Origin: Saccharomycopsis crataegensis
Taxonomy: Eukaryota; Ascomycota; Saccharomycetes; Ascoideales; Saccharomycopsidaceae
Direction of reading: 5' to 3'
Assembly (NCBI RefSeq): GCF_037102585.1
Contig: NW_027043824.1
Location: forward strand, 124,001-188,000
DNA: 64,000 nt
Shown here: piece by piece, positions 50,941 to 62,064 of the stretch
Layout: the number at the start of each line of letters is the position of its first letter
Position numbering within the stretch: position 1 is the first letter of the stretch
Made by a program: the position numbers and the translations under genes
Notes under the pieces: model-generated
What the model saw: only the letters and a program-made list of their open reading frames with translations
Told to the model about the DNA's origin: nothing
The model's database searches: none

Positions 50941-51582
50941 ATGATCAATATTATCAAACGTTTCTCCAGATCTCTCTCTTTTACCACTAATCCTACAATG
51001 TCCGCCTCCATCAAATCCCTTATCGACCTCACCAAAGCTCGTCGTACTATTTACGAACTCAAACCAGAATTGCCTACTGGTGTCACCGAGCAAGAAATCA
51101 CCGCCCTCGCTTCTGCCATTATCAAACACACTCCTACTTCTTTCAACATTCAAAACATCAGAGCCATCGTTCTTTACGGTGACGCCAACAAGAAGTTGTG
51201 GAGCTCCGTGTACGAAGCCACTAAAGAATTCCCATTCTCTGGTAGACCAAAATCCCTTGCCGAAACCTCTTATGGTACTATTGTCTTCTTTAATGACCAA
51301 ACCACCATTGATGAAATCTCCAAGAAGTTTGAAGTTTACAAAGATAACTTCCCAATCTGGGCCGCCAACGCCAACGGGGCTGCACAAATCGACATTTGGA
51401 AGGCTATTTCTGCTATGGGTTTAGGCGCTAACTTACAACATTTCAACCCATGGGTCCAAGAATCTGTTAAGGACAAGGTTGATGGTTCCTGGAATGTCGT
51501 TGCCCAATTGGCCTTTGGGGTTCCAGCTGGTGAAGCTGGTGAAAAGCAATTTGCCGACTACGAAATCAAGGAATTCCGTTGA
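50941..51582 (+). CDS. HBN1: Nitroreductase-like oxidoreductase, Frm2/Hbn1 family
   Basis: Encodes 213 residues from the ATG at 50941, or 194 from the second ATG at 50998 (MSASIKSLIDLTKARRTIYE). The shorter form matches S. cerevisiae Hbn1/Frm2 in length. Motifs are ARRTIYELKPELP, HTPTSFNIQNIRAIVLYGD, GTIVFFNDQTT, NGAAQIDIWKAISAMGLGAN and LQHFNP, conserved in fungal nitroreductase-like proteins that bind FMN and use NAD(P)H. The family is linked to oxidative stress and lipid signalling in yeast. The extra 19 residues (MINIIKRFSRSLSFTTNPT) are basic with no acidic residue, so the long form may be mitochondrial. I cannot tell FRM2 from HBN1 by eye. Confidence 0.88.
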   Translation: MINIIKRFSRSLSFTTNPTMSASIKSLIDLTKARRTIYELKPELPTGVTEQEITALASAIIKHTPTSFNIQNIRAIVLYGDANKKLWSSVYEATKEFPFSGRPKSLAETSYGTIVFFNDQTTIDEISKKFEVYKDNFPIWAANANGAAQIDIWKAISAMGLGANLQHFNPWVQESVKDKVDGSWNVVAQLAFGVPAGEAGEKQFADYEIKEFR

Positions 51583-51999
51583 ACAAGCGCTGGACCCTGA
51601 TTGTATTATATGTTATTGCGCTCTTTTTTTTTTTTTCTGATTAATAATATTCATTGAATGTATATTGGTATACAGTTTGATAATAAAGCTTCTAAAAAAT
51701 TTCTAGGATAGGATAAAGGATATTGTAAAAACGATGTTATTATTTTAGTATATGCTTGACAGGTTTTTTTTTTTTAGTTCTGGCGTAATTATTAACTTGT
51801 CGAATGTACTTAGACTTAAATAGTGAAGGTGCTTTCAATATTTTTTGTCTGCAACATTTATGATGATACGGAGAATAAAAAAAATTACTGAACTAACTTA
51901 CAACCAATAACTTAAAGCAAAGAGAAATTAACATTACACAAAGTCTAATATAATATACGGTTCTCCCATTTCAAATATCAAAACAAAAAATCTCCTCAA
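51583..51999. other. Convergent intergenic region
   Basis: About 0.4 kb, AT-rich, between the nitroreductase gene and ARX1. No gene. Confidence 0.6.
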
Positions 52000-53742
52000 T
52001 CAATCCAAGGCCATTTGGTCACCTGCGGCACCCTTAATATCAGTCAACTTCATTGGTTGACACTCCTTCACCTTAATCCCGAATCTTTGGTCCTGTGTCA
52101 ACTTGATCAATGCTTCAGTGGTTTCGTCTTGTAACTTGAAATCTGAGTGAACCCAGTTAGCTGGGAAAAACTTGGTGCTACCAGTAAGACGTACAACTCT
52201 CTTTTCGTTGTCAAAGTTGTCCAATACCACAGTGGCGCTTTCTCTGGCCACATCGATTGGTTCGGCATGCTTGATGAGGGAACGTAATTTCAAGTGAGTG
52301 ATCCCGAGTTTTGGTAAAGGAACTTCGAACCCTGGCAAAGTGTTGTGCATCAAGGTTAAGTCAGCCCCAGAGTTTCTGGCATTCTCATTACTGCTATTCA
52401 AAATCACATCGAGTGGTAAGAACTTGGCCAAGTGCATTTTTTTAGCAACGATCAAATGGTTGTTCACACATTCACTGAGCCCCAACTTCTGTTTATTGAT
52501 GTCTTTACGGACCTGGTCCAAAAGTGATCTTTGTTCATCGACACTAAGGGTGGTCTTAATTGGGAAAGAGTCGGCGTAGTGGGCCAATTTGAATGGGTAT
52601 ACTGAACTGGTCTTCTCGACTCTGCTCAACAACGAACGGGAAGATTTGAGTTTGAGAGTATAGTTCATGGCAAAGTCTCTTATATAGACGTCTGATTTCG
52701 CAACAATATCGTCCTTGCTGTTGTTTTTCCCGCTGAATTCGTCGATATTCTGCAAAGTCACCAACCCTGCCGCTTCAAACCTCGACACTGAGGCCATACG
52801 GATATCTACAGAGTACACTTCACCGGCAACCACCACAAAGTTATCAGTTGGGATGGCACTGGATTCACTAACCCCCAATTTATTAAAATTCTGATGGTTG
52901 TCCACCGACACCAATGCAGATTGTTCAGAGTTCAACTTTTGGGATTTTTGCAACATCGCAAATTCTTGGTGGGCTTCTGACCAAATCACCCCTTTGAAAT
53001 CTTTTTCGGCAACGATATTTTCTGCTTGTCCAGCCAAGAATCTTCTCAATCTTCTGATCTTTGATCCAGGGGCCACTACACATCCAAAGCTTTTGGCGAT
53101 CCCATCAACCACTTCTCTGAGCATTTGACCAGTAACTTTACCACGGCCAGCATAGGCACCTGGCAACTTTTCTGGACTAAGGGCACATCCTAACAAAGAA
53201 ATGGCGGCCTCGGTGGCAATATAAGCAGCACAAATGGCGTCGGCTTTAGACCCGAGTAATGGACCAGAAGGTTTTGGTTCACTAGCGTCAGTACTTGGTG
53301 GGTAAATGACAATAGTATGGGAGACGTTAGCGGTGTACCCGTCAACATGAGCCCCCAAAGAGATCTTAACAATATCTCCTGGAACAAAAGCTCTGTTGAT
53401 CTTCTCAGCGGTGGTGCCAATTTCCGGCGAAACCCCCACGGCGACATCGTTGACATCGATGGAAACTGGTTGGGCAATCCCTTTTTCTGTTACTGATTTT
53501 TGGTAAACTGAGGATAAGGCGGTATAAAGATAAGAGTCCCCCAACAAACAAAGTTCGACAGGAGTCAATGGAGGAGAAGTTTTTCCCAAATGATACGAAT
53601 CATGGATTAATGAGATAATGTATTTGAGAGCAGTCTGGGAGATTTGTCCGGCAAGACGGTACTTGTCGAGGACGGTTTCATTGAGAACGTTCTTTCCTGT
53701 CAAGAGGAGATCTTGATGATCTGGGAGAGCAGAAATTTCCAT
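52000..53742 (-). CDS. ARX1: 60S ribosome export factor Arx1 (methionine-aminopeptidase fold)
   Basis: Encodes 580 residues (S. cerevisiae Arx1 is 593). The N-terminus matches Arx1: LDKYRLAGQISQTALKYIIS, then LTPVELCLLGDSYLY. The pita-bread fold is visible in GTTAEKINRAFVPGDIVKIS, LGAHVDGYTANVSHTIVIYP and VAGEVYSVDIRMASVSRFEA. As in other Arx1/EBP1 proteins the metal ligands of true methionine aminopeptidases are not all kept, so it is not expected to be catalytic. Arx1 rides on pre-60S particles near the tunnel exit and helps them through the nuclear pore. Codon use suggests moderate to high expression. Its promoter is the left end of the 53.7-57.0 kb gap. Confidence 0.93.
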   Translation of the reverse strand: MEISALPDHQDLLLTGKNVLNETVLDKYRLAGQISQTALKYIISLIHDSYHLGKTSPPLTPVELCLLGDSYLYTALSSVYQKSVTEKGIAQPVSIDVNDVAVGVSPEIGTTAEKINRAFVPGDIVKISLGAHVDGYTANVSHTIVIYPPSTDASEPKPSGPLLGSKADAICAAYIATEAAISLLGCALSPEKLPGAYAGRGKVTGQMLREVVDGIAKSFGCVVAPGSKIRRLRRFLAGQAENIVAEKDFKGVIWSEAHQEFAMLQKSQKLNSEQSALVSVDNHQNFNKLGVSESSAIPTDNFVVVAGEVYSVDIRMASVSRFEAAGLVTLQNIDEFSGKNNSKDDIVAKSDVYIRDFAMNYTLKLKSSRSLLSRVEKTSSVYPFKLAHYADSFPIKTTLSVDEQRSLLDQVRKDINKQKLGLSECVNNHLIVAKKMHLAKFLPLDVILNSSNENARNSGADLTLMHNTLPGFEVPLPKLGITHLKLRSLIKHAEPIDVARESATVVLDNFDNEKRVVRLTGSTKFFPANWVHSDFKLQDETTEALIKLTQDQRFGIKVKECQPMKLTDIKGAAGDQMALD

Positions 53743-55697
53743 TGTTATATATTTTATATCAATATAGAATGGTCACAATTAATGGAAGTATTCTTAGCTA
53801 TCAATTTGATATTGAAATTTTTTTATTTTTTTTGCAGAGGAAAATTTTTTTTTTTTTACCCTCATCGGTCCCATGAGATTTGTGCGTGATATTGCGTTGG
53901 CATGCATTGTAGCATCATTAATTATTACGATGGGACCTCATTTCTTGATTTTATCGATTGGTCCTGGAATTTAAAAACGAAAATTAAGAATAAATTGGAA
54001 GCTCTTACCAGTGTTTCTGAAAGGATATGTTCAGGAAGAATTACATTTAATTGTAGCGAAAAGTGCCGGACGATTTGTCAGAATAATGGGAATCCGATGT
54101 TTTGTGAATCGTTGCCCAAAAGAAGAGAAAGCAAATTATAATTCGGGTTGTATCAATATGATTAAATGTTTTGTGTTTGATATCTTATTGAGTTTCTTTT
54201 TGTGAAAACCCTTCTTGAATTTTCTCCGATTTTTCAACTGAAAGTTAGCTATATTGAGTTCTGTGAGACGTCATATCAGTGTCCAATAGTCGATCACTTT
54301 TCCCATTTTTTCCATTATTATTCCCCTCAGTTCTACATTTTCTTTCCTTTTTAACATTGTTTTATATTATATTCTCGTATTCTTGACCTTTAGTATTTAT
54401 CTTTAGCATTCTTCTTGTTCTCTCTGGCTCTGTCTCTCCTTCATAATGATTTATACAGAGGTATGTAACAAGGTGAGGTCCGATACCAAGGTAATTCTCT
54501 TTTTTTTTTCCACTATTAAAGGGGTAACCGATGCTCTTATGTTAACTATTCCAATACATGAAGCCAAATGGGGCTTTATTTAAATTACAAGGTTTGCTAT
54601 GACCCACTATATGACAAAAAACTTTCATTCCTTTTTTTTTTTGCACCCACGACTTGTCACCGAATGATAAGTGGTGGTGTATTAATTGGTTTAAGTGGCA
54701 TTATTATTTAGTGAACAACAATTTTATGCCATTGAAGACGGGTGGTGCTTTATCAAAATGGCTCTCGTTATTCGAAGATTGTAATGATGCTTAATACGTT
54801 ATACCAAGAGCCCCAAAACTTACCTCACACGAAAGAGATTTTTTGGGCGTTCAGTAGAAAGAGAAGAAGATATGAATTGATCGTCAAACATAAGAAAGAG
54901 ATTCTTGATCAAAAAGTGAGTGATCCTCAATTAGGTTGCTTGATATATTTTTTTTTGACACTAATACTTCTCTGTGAGATGATATTTTAGAGAGTTACTG
55001 ATGAATTTGAATTGTTATTCTACTGATTCTTCCTTTCTGAATATTTCTAATAAACATTAATCTTTTGGATTAGGTTGTCAAATTTACTTTTCTAGTCATT
55101 TTTTTTATTATTCTACAGATATAACCTCAAGAGATTGAACTGTATTTTCAGTTAGTATCTTTTCTCTCTTTTTTTTTTTTTTTTCATTTCCATCCATATT
55201 GGTAACATATGAGAAAGGTCTCAGTTTCTTTCCTTCAATTTTTATGAGAATTCACAGTATACTGGGACATAAGACAGGCCCTGAGCTGCTTTATTAGGAG
55301 ATCTACCATATGGTGAATTGGTTATTTTTACATAACTTATATATATATATATATACGTTAATAAGCAATTGAAGTATCTGCTTTCCCCACCACCCACGCT
55401 GCTCAAGAAAATTTTGTTATCTCGAAGTATTTTTCTCGAAGTGCAAAAAATCAAAGTCCCTAATATTGCGAGCCTGGAATATCACTACTCGTAAAGGGGC
55501 CCTTAGCTTCTAGATCTGAATTGTATTAATAATAAATGAATGAATGAATTGTGTATATTTAAGATTAATAATAAAGGACTTTACATGGACGCAGTATATC
55601 AATCGCACCATTCGTAACTTAATTGATTGTTATTGTAGACGAATGCACAATAACAATAATAATGACTACCAGGAGGAGGAATTTTAAGAATGGTAGG

Positions 55698-55700
<3 letters not shown>

Positions 55701-55743
<43 letters not shown>
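55701..55743. repeat. (TCTA)n microsatellite
   Basis: Nearly eleven uninterrupted tetranucleotide units followed directly by a poly-T tract. Strain-variable length is likely. Confidence 0.95.
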
Positions 55744-55745
<2 letters not shown>

Positions 55746-56580
55746 TTTTTTTTTTTTCGAAGTGGGATATCCCCGCTGATGAGCCAGAACTGTTACAATA
55801 GAATGATCTACAAATATATAGAACAAAATACGAGTCCTGTGAGTGTCTGTTCTGGTTTCCCGATGGTTATCAGAAACCCCAAACCATAATTGATAGATAA
55901 ATTGGGGGGCAACTCATTTGTCCACTCCTAAATTGAGATATTTGTGGACACTCCTATCTAATAAATGTCTCATATTGATGAGCAAATTAATCCCTTGGGG
56001 GTTCTTTCTTTTTCATTTTGTGTATTAAGAGAATATTCCATTCTAACTCCCCGCAATTGACCGTGTGAATGAATCATCATGCCAACCTCACAATGACTCG
56101 GGACTCACAGGCTTTTTCAAACAGTAGTGATCCAGAAATCTTACATCTAGAAAAAAAGGCGAATATAATTTAAGTTGGGTATATTGCTGTTATCAGCCAC
56201 TGTGTGTGTGTGTTGATTGTACAGAACCATCTCTAATTTGAGATAAACAGCCACGGTGTGTACAATTTCTTTGGGGGTAAGTAACAATTAATTTATCATC
56301 CCAGCTGAGAAAAAAAAAACGAATAAAACGCTTTTTGTCCCCCCTTTTTCTTTCACACCGTTTGACATTTCCAACGTTTAATTAACCTTAATCCTGGTCC
56401 ACACCCTGAAAAAAAGACAAAACAAAACAACAACAACAACAAAAAAAAAACAGGCTATTGTTTATCCAGCAAATAACAATCTACAACGCTTTTGCAACAA
56501 ATTTCATCTTCGAAAACAAACATTAAAAATTATAAACAAAGTCATCCAATCATACATCGGGAATTAAAACGTATGTATGC

Positions 56581-56619
56581 ATCATAAAATATAGATCATA
56601 AAATATAGATCATAAAATA
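56581..56619. repeat. Short tandem repeat, 14-bp unit
   Basis: About 2.7 copies of the unit CATAAAATATAGAT in an AT-rich stretch downstream of the RGS-like gene. Confidence 0.8.
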
Positions 56620-57005
56620 ACATCGAACCCTTATAAACTCGTCTAAAAGTAAAAAAAAAAGCAGCGTAAGAATAGGAAAAAAGAAGAATCCATAATTAAT
56701 AGAATAGAAAAAAAAAAAGAAGAATCTATTATTAACAGAAAAAAAAAAGTGGATCAAGAAGGATCACCCAGTTTATCAAAACCATATTATGATAATAAAG
56801 AAGTAAAACAGTAGGCCCTAATAACATTAATAATACGAATCATTATCCCTTCACAAATAGTATAATACACAAGGAAAATTAAACAAAAAAAAAAAAAAAC
56901 ATCAGCCAAATAATAATAAAAGCAAAAGCAACCGAAAAACCCTAGTTCCAACAAAATTCTATCATTCCCACCAAAAACAAGTACACAAAAACACAAGACC
57001 AGCTC

Positions 57006-57968
57006 TCAAAAAAGTTTCAATTTTCTTCCAACTCGTTTCCATCCGGAATCACGACGTCCACTGTCGATCTTTGGACCGTTGGAAACATCCTTTGAGAGCC
57101 CCGCTGACCACCGGGGTTTTTGACTAATCATTGATTTCACCTTTTCTCCACGAGTATTATTACTGCACGACAATTTCCTTGGAATCACTATTGGGCTGTT
57201 TACCACGGTATTTGGGGTACAAGGAGAAGAATGCTTGGTTGGTGATTCGCAAACTGATGGCAAACTTGAATTGGCGGTATTGGTGGTGGCGGTGCTAGTG
57301 ATAGACGATTGGAGATACACTGGTGACGACACCCTTGAACTGTTGAGAAAAACATCGAGTCCAGGAATCTCATCCATAGAAGTACCACGGCTATTACTGG
57401 ATGGTGGCTTATTATGACAAGAGCCAGAAGTTGGGGGAGGGGTACTGAAACAATAGTTACCGCTAGAGATAGGCATACTCCCCGATTCTTCAAGATGGTT
57501 GTAAATATTGAACTTGTCGATAAACACCGAGTTATCCTCACGATTGGCCACACTTTTCAAAAATTGTAAATAAGCGTCGTGTAGAAGACAATAGGCCTCG
57601 TTTCTGGCTTCATTGAGCACCAGTTTTTCCGGAAGATCCAATCTTCCCAAGTCTTCTGGTTGAGAATAATCGTTATTGAAAAAATCAAAGTTGCCCAACA
57701 ACTTGCTGCGTAGTTCGCCATTCAAGTTGATTTCAAATTCTGAAAACACCTCGACGTAACATCGAAGAATCCTTAGCCATTCAATTTTTTTGGCCGAGAT
57801 GTTGGGGAGTTGATGAAGTGAGTCTAATTCTTGGATGAACTCATAATTTTCAAAGCACCGGGATTTTTTAAGAAACACTTGGAATTCATGAAGTGAGTAT
57901 GGAGCCAACGATTGGGCTCGAAGAATGGTATCGAGGTTTGGGATTCGTGATGGAACACTGTTTTGCAT
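57006..57968 (-). CDS. RGS-domain-like protein
   Basis: Encodes 320 residues. The N-terminal ~150 residues fit a fungal RGS fold: YSLHEFQVFLKKSRCFENYE with FIQELDSL (start of the RGS box), then a helical stretch and LVLNEARNEAYCLLHDAYLQ with FLKSVAN (end of the box). The C-terminal half is Ser/Pro/Thr-rich and disordered and ends in a basic tail (SGWKRVGRKLKLF). RGS proteins stimulate GTP hydrolysis by G-alpha subunits and so dampen nutrient or pheromone signalling; yeast Rgs2 is of similar size. The assignment is by motif resemblance only. The gene is flanked by two large intergenic regions. Confidence 0.65.
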   Translation of the reverse strand: MQNSVPSRIPNLDTILRAQSLAPYSLHEFQVFLKKSRCFENYEFIQELDSLHQLPNISAKKIEWLRILRCYVEVFSEFEINLNGELRSKLLGNFDFFNNDYSQPEDLGRLDLPEKLVLNEARNEAYCLLHDAYLQFLKSVANREDNSVFIDKFNIYNHLEESGSMPISSGNYCFSTPPPTSGSCHNKPPSSNSRGTSMDEIPGLDVFLNSSRVSSPVYLQSSITSTATTNTANSSLPSVCESPTKHSSPCTPNTVVNSPIVIPRKLSCSNNTRGEKVKSMISQKPRWSAGLSKDVSNGPKIDSGRRDSGWKRVGRKLKLF

Positions 57969-59783
57969 AATTATATTCGAGGGGGTGGTGGTATTTGGTG
58001 GTTAAAAAAAAAAAAACACTAATAAAATGGATAGATTTATTGTTGGTTCAATCTATTGGGTGGGATACAATATATATAATATACTACTATATATTATATA
58101 TATTGCTGATATTTATATATACACATGAAAATGTATATATAAACAAATAGCTGTTGGATTGATAATTCAGGAATTTTCTTGGGTGAATGAAAGATTACAA
58201 GAATATCTGGCGATTAATAAAGATGAAATATTCCCACTAGGATTGCTTATTGGATGGTAAGCAAAAACGTGAATTAATAAGCTGTCAAAATGGATCCCCT
58301 TTTTCTTTTTTCGAGAAAAAAAAAATGAATTTACAGACTCGATGGGCAACCGCAACCAGTTTTATATATCAGCGCCGATAATGGGTGGTTTTTTCTTTTT
58401 TTTTTTTTCCTATTGACAAAACCGTAAAAACTGCTAGCGTGCGTAACACATGAAGACACAGCGCGTTGCATGGAGATACTCCCAAAATACTCACCGTCGA
58501 ATGGGGGGTGGCAATCGGGCCCAGACAACCAACCATAACATCGATGTGTACTCATCTACTTCTATATATTGAACAATCCTTTGTTTTCCTCATAGCTGAT
58601 GGCCTTTTTTTTTTTTTTTTAACTGATATAATTTTCTTTTTCTTCCCCCCCTATTGCTGGTGGGTTGCACTGTATGGGCTACCTACCTACCGGGGACAGC
58701 AGACACGGAAGGACGCTGCACAAAAAGAAACGTGAAGGAGATGTGGCGGTGCAACAATGCGGTGGGCGTAACGGTATTGCATGAGAATACATATGTCTGC
58801 GTCGACGGAAATAGCTGAGAAACACCCACAGTGTGATAAGCTCGTGACATTTCATGGTGAACGCCCACAGTTATCTCTGCTGCCAAGGGGCGGTGGTTGG
58901 TTTAAAGCAGCAATAATAACATATGATACGTGGCACTCCTACTGCTGTGTTTGCCGAGAAAACAGTTGTGGAGGAGGGAGGGAGGGAGGGGTGGGGTGTA
59001 TGTAACGTCAAGAAACGGGAAAAAGAAACACCCATGGGCAGACACATGGAGGGAGCAACAATAGAAAGTCACTGCTGGGGGGGTCGGTCATATATAGACA
59101 GATAGATGTATTATTTTCTTTTTTTCATGGCCGGCCAGATTTTGACACATACTCCGTGGATTCCACACCCACCCACCCGCAACCTAACCTCCAAGGTATG
59201 TAATAATGTATGCACTGGAAACGGTTAACTTGAAAAAATAAATAGGAAAAAAAAAGGTAAAACAACACAGAGAATGCGAAGATAAGAGACACGCACACAC
59301 CCCAACCAACGCGCCTGGCTGGAAATAACGCCCAACAGGGAAAGGCGTCACCCTGCCTGTCAAGTCAAACCGATTTCGTTAATAAGCAAATAATCGTCAC
59401 CCCCCCACCCTCCCCGGGGGCTGTAGTGATATGTCATGTCTGTCTCCCCCACACAAACAACCTAAACTGGCAAAAAAAAAACCAAACAGAAACTCGTATC
59501 GCTTGTTGTTATTATTATCCATCATTTCCATCCTAATAGGAAAAAGGAAAAGTGAAATGGAAGGAAGTTCGTATCACTATTTAAATACTAACCTCTGGGG
59601 AATCCAATAACACAAATGGAGACTGAAACTCCTCCTATATTACCTAACATTATTACATAAACAACAATTCTCCAAACATTATCATTTACGAATAGAAATA
59701 TTGTGTGACCACCGTCAAAAACCCCATAGAAATCTGTCACTAATCATAAAGGACTACGCCGGTTTTCTTTTCTGCTGATGTGG

Positions 59784-59841
59784 ACCCCGTCATTTCCAGC
59801 CGTATATAATATATAATATATACGGCTGGAAATGACGGGGT
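59784..59841. repeat. Perfect inverted repeat, 25-bp arms, 8-nt loop
   Basis: Arm 59784-59808 (begins ACCCCGTCATTTCCAGCCGT) is the exact reverse complement of arm 59817-59841, with an AT-only 8-nt spacer. Arms are much more GC-rich at their outer ends than the surrounding DNA. It would form a strong hairpin in RNA or a cruciform in DNA. No flanking target duplication or coding capacity was seen. Confidence 0.95.
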
Positions 59842-59983
59842 AATATATACTATATATTTTTCATTCTAGCTTTTTTTGCCGAGGCTGACGAAAGATTTTG
59901 CCTTCGAAATCCATATACAGACATATTAAGATTGAATAAAAATATCTTTATACATGGGTAGACTCACTCCAATGGAATTTGCA

Positions 59984-60008
59984 AGGTAGGTAGGTAGGTA
60001 GGTAGGTA
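59984..60008. repeat. (AGGT)n microsatellite
   Basis: About six tandem AGGT units. Confidence 0.9.
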
Positions 60009-60390
60009 TACTTCATTGAGATCACTAAGATCCCCTCCTCCCCAATTCATCAACTTCCATTTCCATTTTTTTTTTTTATTCGTTTTTCTGATTGTTGATT
60101 TTATTGTGATGACTGATCATAAATAGAACAAGTTTGTTCCATCAGTTGTTCCTTCAAAAATACCATATAGTAAATCATCATTATCATTAAACCAACCAAA
60201 ATATGAATCATCTGGAATATAACTCTAAAAGATGGACCACTTTGAGTATGATTCACACCATTTAATTCTCAATATTTGGAAGGTATTTATAGACAGATAT
60301 TCTTTTGAATAAAATTGACATCTCTTCTGAAGAGGCACCAAAGAAATCACAAGATCCCGTCCATGATTGGCGGAAAAATATATACTTCGA

Positions 60391-61488
60391 TCATCCATCA
60401 GGATAGCTACTTTTGATTAGTTGGTTCCAATATAACATCTTTTCACAACTTGGACATTTCCCTCTGAAAGGCAAAATCGGATACACTCCTTCGGTTCCCT
60501 TATCCATGGTTTGATTACTGATTAATAATTTCGCCGACTGAGACAATTGGGAATACGATGACCCAAAATACTTTGATTTACCTCCTCCTGGTGGTTTATT
60601 TTTATTTTTATTTTTCTTGTTATTCTTATTCTTTTTCAATCCCTCTTTGATTATTTGGGTTTCAACTTCAAGAAAACTATCGGCAATACAGCGAAGATGT
60701 CCCAGAAATTCACAATTCTCATGATAGCACCCCAATGATCTCCATTGTCCTATCCCATCTTTCGCCAATATCCCACCACATACCCCACAATCCGAATTTT
60801 TCTCATTCCCCACAACCGTTTCCTCATCATTATAATAATATTTCTGTCGCTGCTTCTTTAACGTCCCCATACAATCCAAATAACACTCCCCAACATCCTT
60901 GAATGAATTTCTCACCTGGTACTCTTCTCCAAGAAACACCCCGTACTTGTTCTCGATCCACAGCTCGTACACCTGGTCGTACCCACCATTAGCAAAAAAA
61001 TCAACTTTCAAATTCATCCTCCGGAAATAATCGCATTTCAACAAAAGTCGCACGTTTGCCAAATACTGGTGCACCGTTCTCGAGGCATTACCACCACCAC
61101 TGCTGCTGCTACTTCCCGAGATCCGCTCGTGGTGCTTGATGAACCGGGTTATTTGCGGTTTTTGTAATGCTCTCTCATACTGTAACGCCACAATCTTTGA
61201 GGGGAACCCATGTACTATCGCCACCATCTCCCATGGTCGTAGATCCTCTTTACTGGTCCGTTTGGCCCCCATCGATTGATGCCCATTATGCTGGAGTAAT
61301 CGCCGTGGTGGGTTAGGCGTTGACCCGACGTAAAAACTTCGGCGGCGGCTGATCGAGTTTAAAAGATATACACAATAGAAATCACTGGGTTTGAATGGTC
61401 CCTTAATAATCAGCTGCAGTGCTGGTGGCTCATCTTGTGATGCTTCCTCTTCGTGAATTATTTCTTCGTTGGTGAGTGGACGGTCCAT
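60391..61488 (-). CDS. SLX1: Structure-specific endonuclease subunit Slx1 (GIY-YIG)
   Basis: Encodes 365 residues. The GIY-YIG nuclease domain starts [20 protein letters not shown], then [12 protein letters not shown], with the catalytic Tyr/Arg/Glu pattern continuing in [14 protein letters not shown] and ALQYERALQ. The C-terminus has the SLX1-type zinc domain: CGVCGG, then [14 protein letters not shown], then [11 protein letters not shown] Lys/Asn-rich stretch ([14 protein letters not shown]) separates parts of the zinc domain. With Slx4 the enzyme cuts branched DNA such as stalled forks and Holliday junctions in the nucleus. It is longer than S. cerevisiae Slx1 (304 residues), mainly at the N-terminus and in the linker. 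Confidence 0.95.
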   Translation of the reverse strand: MDRPLTNEEIIHEEEASQDEPPALQLIIKGPFKPSDFYCVYLLNSISRRRSFYVGSTPNPPRRLLQHNGHQSMGAKRTSKEDLRPWEMVAIVHGFPSKIVALQYERALQKPQITRFIKHHERISGSSSSSGGGNASRTVHQYLANVRLLLKCDYFRRMNLKVDFFANGGYDQVYELWIENKYGVFLGEEYQVRNSFKDVGECYLDCMGTLKKQRQKYYYNDEETVVGNEKNSDCGVCGGILAKDGIGQWRSLGCYHENCEFLGHLRCIADSFLEVETQIIKEGLKKNKNNKKNKNKNKPPGGGKSKYFGSSYSQLSQSAKLLISNQTMDKGTEGVYPILPFRGKCPSCEKMLYWNQLIKSSYPDG

Positions 61489-62064
61489 GGTATTTTTGTT
61501 TCAGCCACGCTACAAAATCCAAAACACAATAATATATATATATATAATAGTAATATATAATATCTCAAATAGCACCAATATTGGTCAATGTAGATATGTA
61601 TGGTGAAAATGTATCAGTTGGAGATGGTTTGTTTTTGTTTACCAAAAAAAAAAAAAAAAAAAAAAAAATTTGGCATTTTTTCCCCTCGTGATCTCACTAA
61701 CAATCTACAACAATAATTGGGGACCTTTACAATAATAAATGTTCAGTTTTTTTTTTTCAAAATTTCATTTATGTTTATGAGAGGAGAACTAATGATAATA
61801 AAAGATATGATAACCTAGTCAAAAGTCAAGAAAAAAAAAAAGATAAATACAATCAGGTGAAAAAAAAAAAGAGATGTGAACTATGCAAAAAAATGAGGAA
61901 ATAACACTTAAAGAGTACCAAAACAGAAAACAAAAAATAAAAAAAAAAAAATAATGAAAGGTATTAATCAAAACAGATAATAAATAGTCATCAATAGTAT
62001 AAAATAAGCACACGACATGCATATGATTAAGACATGATCAACAGTAAACAGAAAAATATATCCC
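61489..62064. other. Intergenic region with A25 tract
   Basis: About 0.6 kb upstream of SLX1 and downstream of the DMA1/2-like gene. A run of 25 A lies at 61644-61668. No gene. Confidence 0.65.

Larger units (their letters stand above)
53743..57005. other. 3.3 kb region without a recognised gene
   Basis: Lies between the ARX1 start and the 3' end of the RGS-like gene. Short frames near 53874-54205 and 54742-54990 have some protein-like composition, and 54444 starts a short ATG frame followed by a GTATGT donor-like site, but no full gene model emerges. Repeats: (TCTA)n at 55701-55743 and a 14-bp unit at 56581-56619. The right end (56400-57000) is A-rich. Confidence 0.45.
57969..60390. other. 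2.4 kb upstream region of the RGS-like gene
   Basis: Contains AT-rich DNA near 58060-58140, relatively GC-rich patches at 58640-59060 and 59280-59440, a G-rich run of GGGA units near 58975-58995, a perfect 25-bp-stem inverted repeat at 59784-59841 and (AGGT)n at 59984-60008. No convincing gene or RNA gene. Confidence 0.55.
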
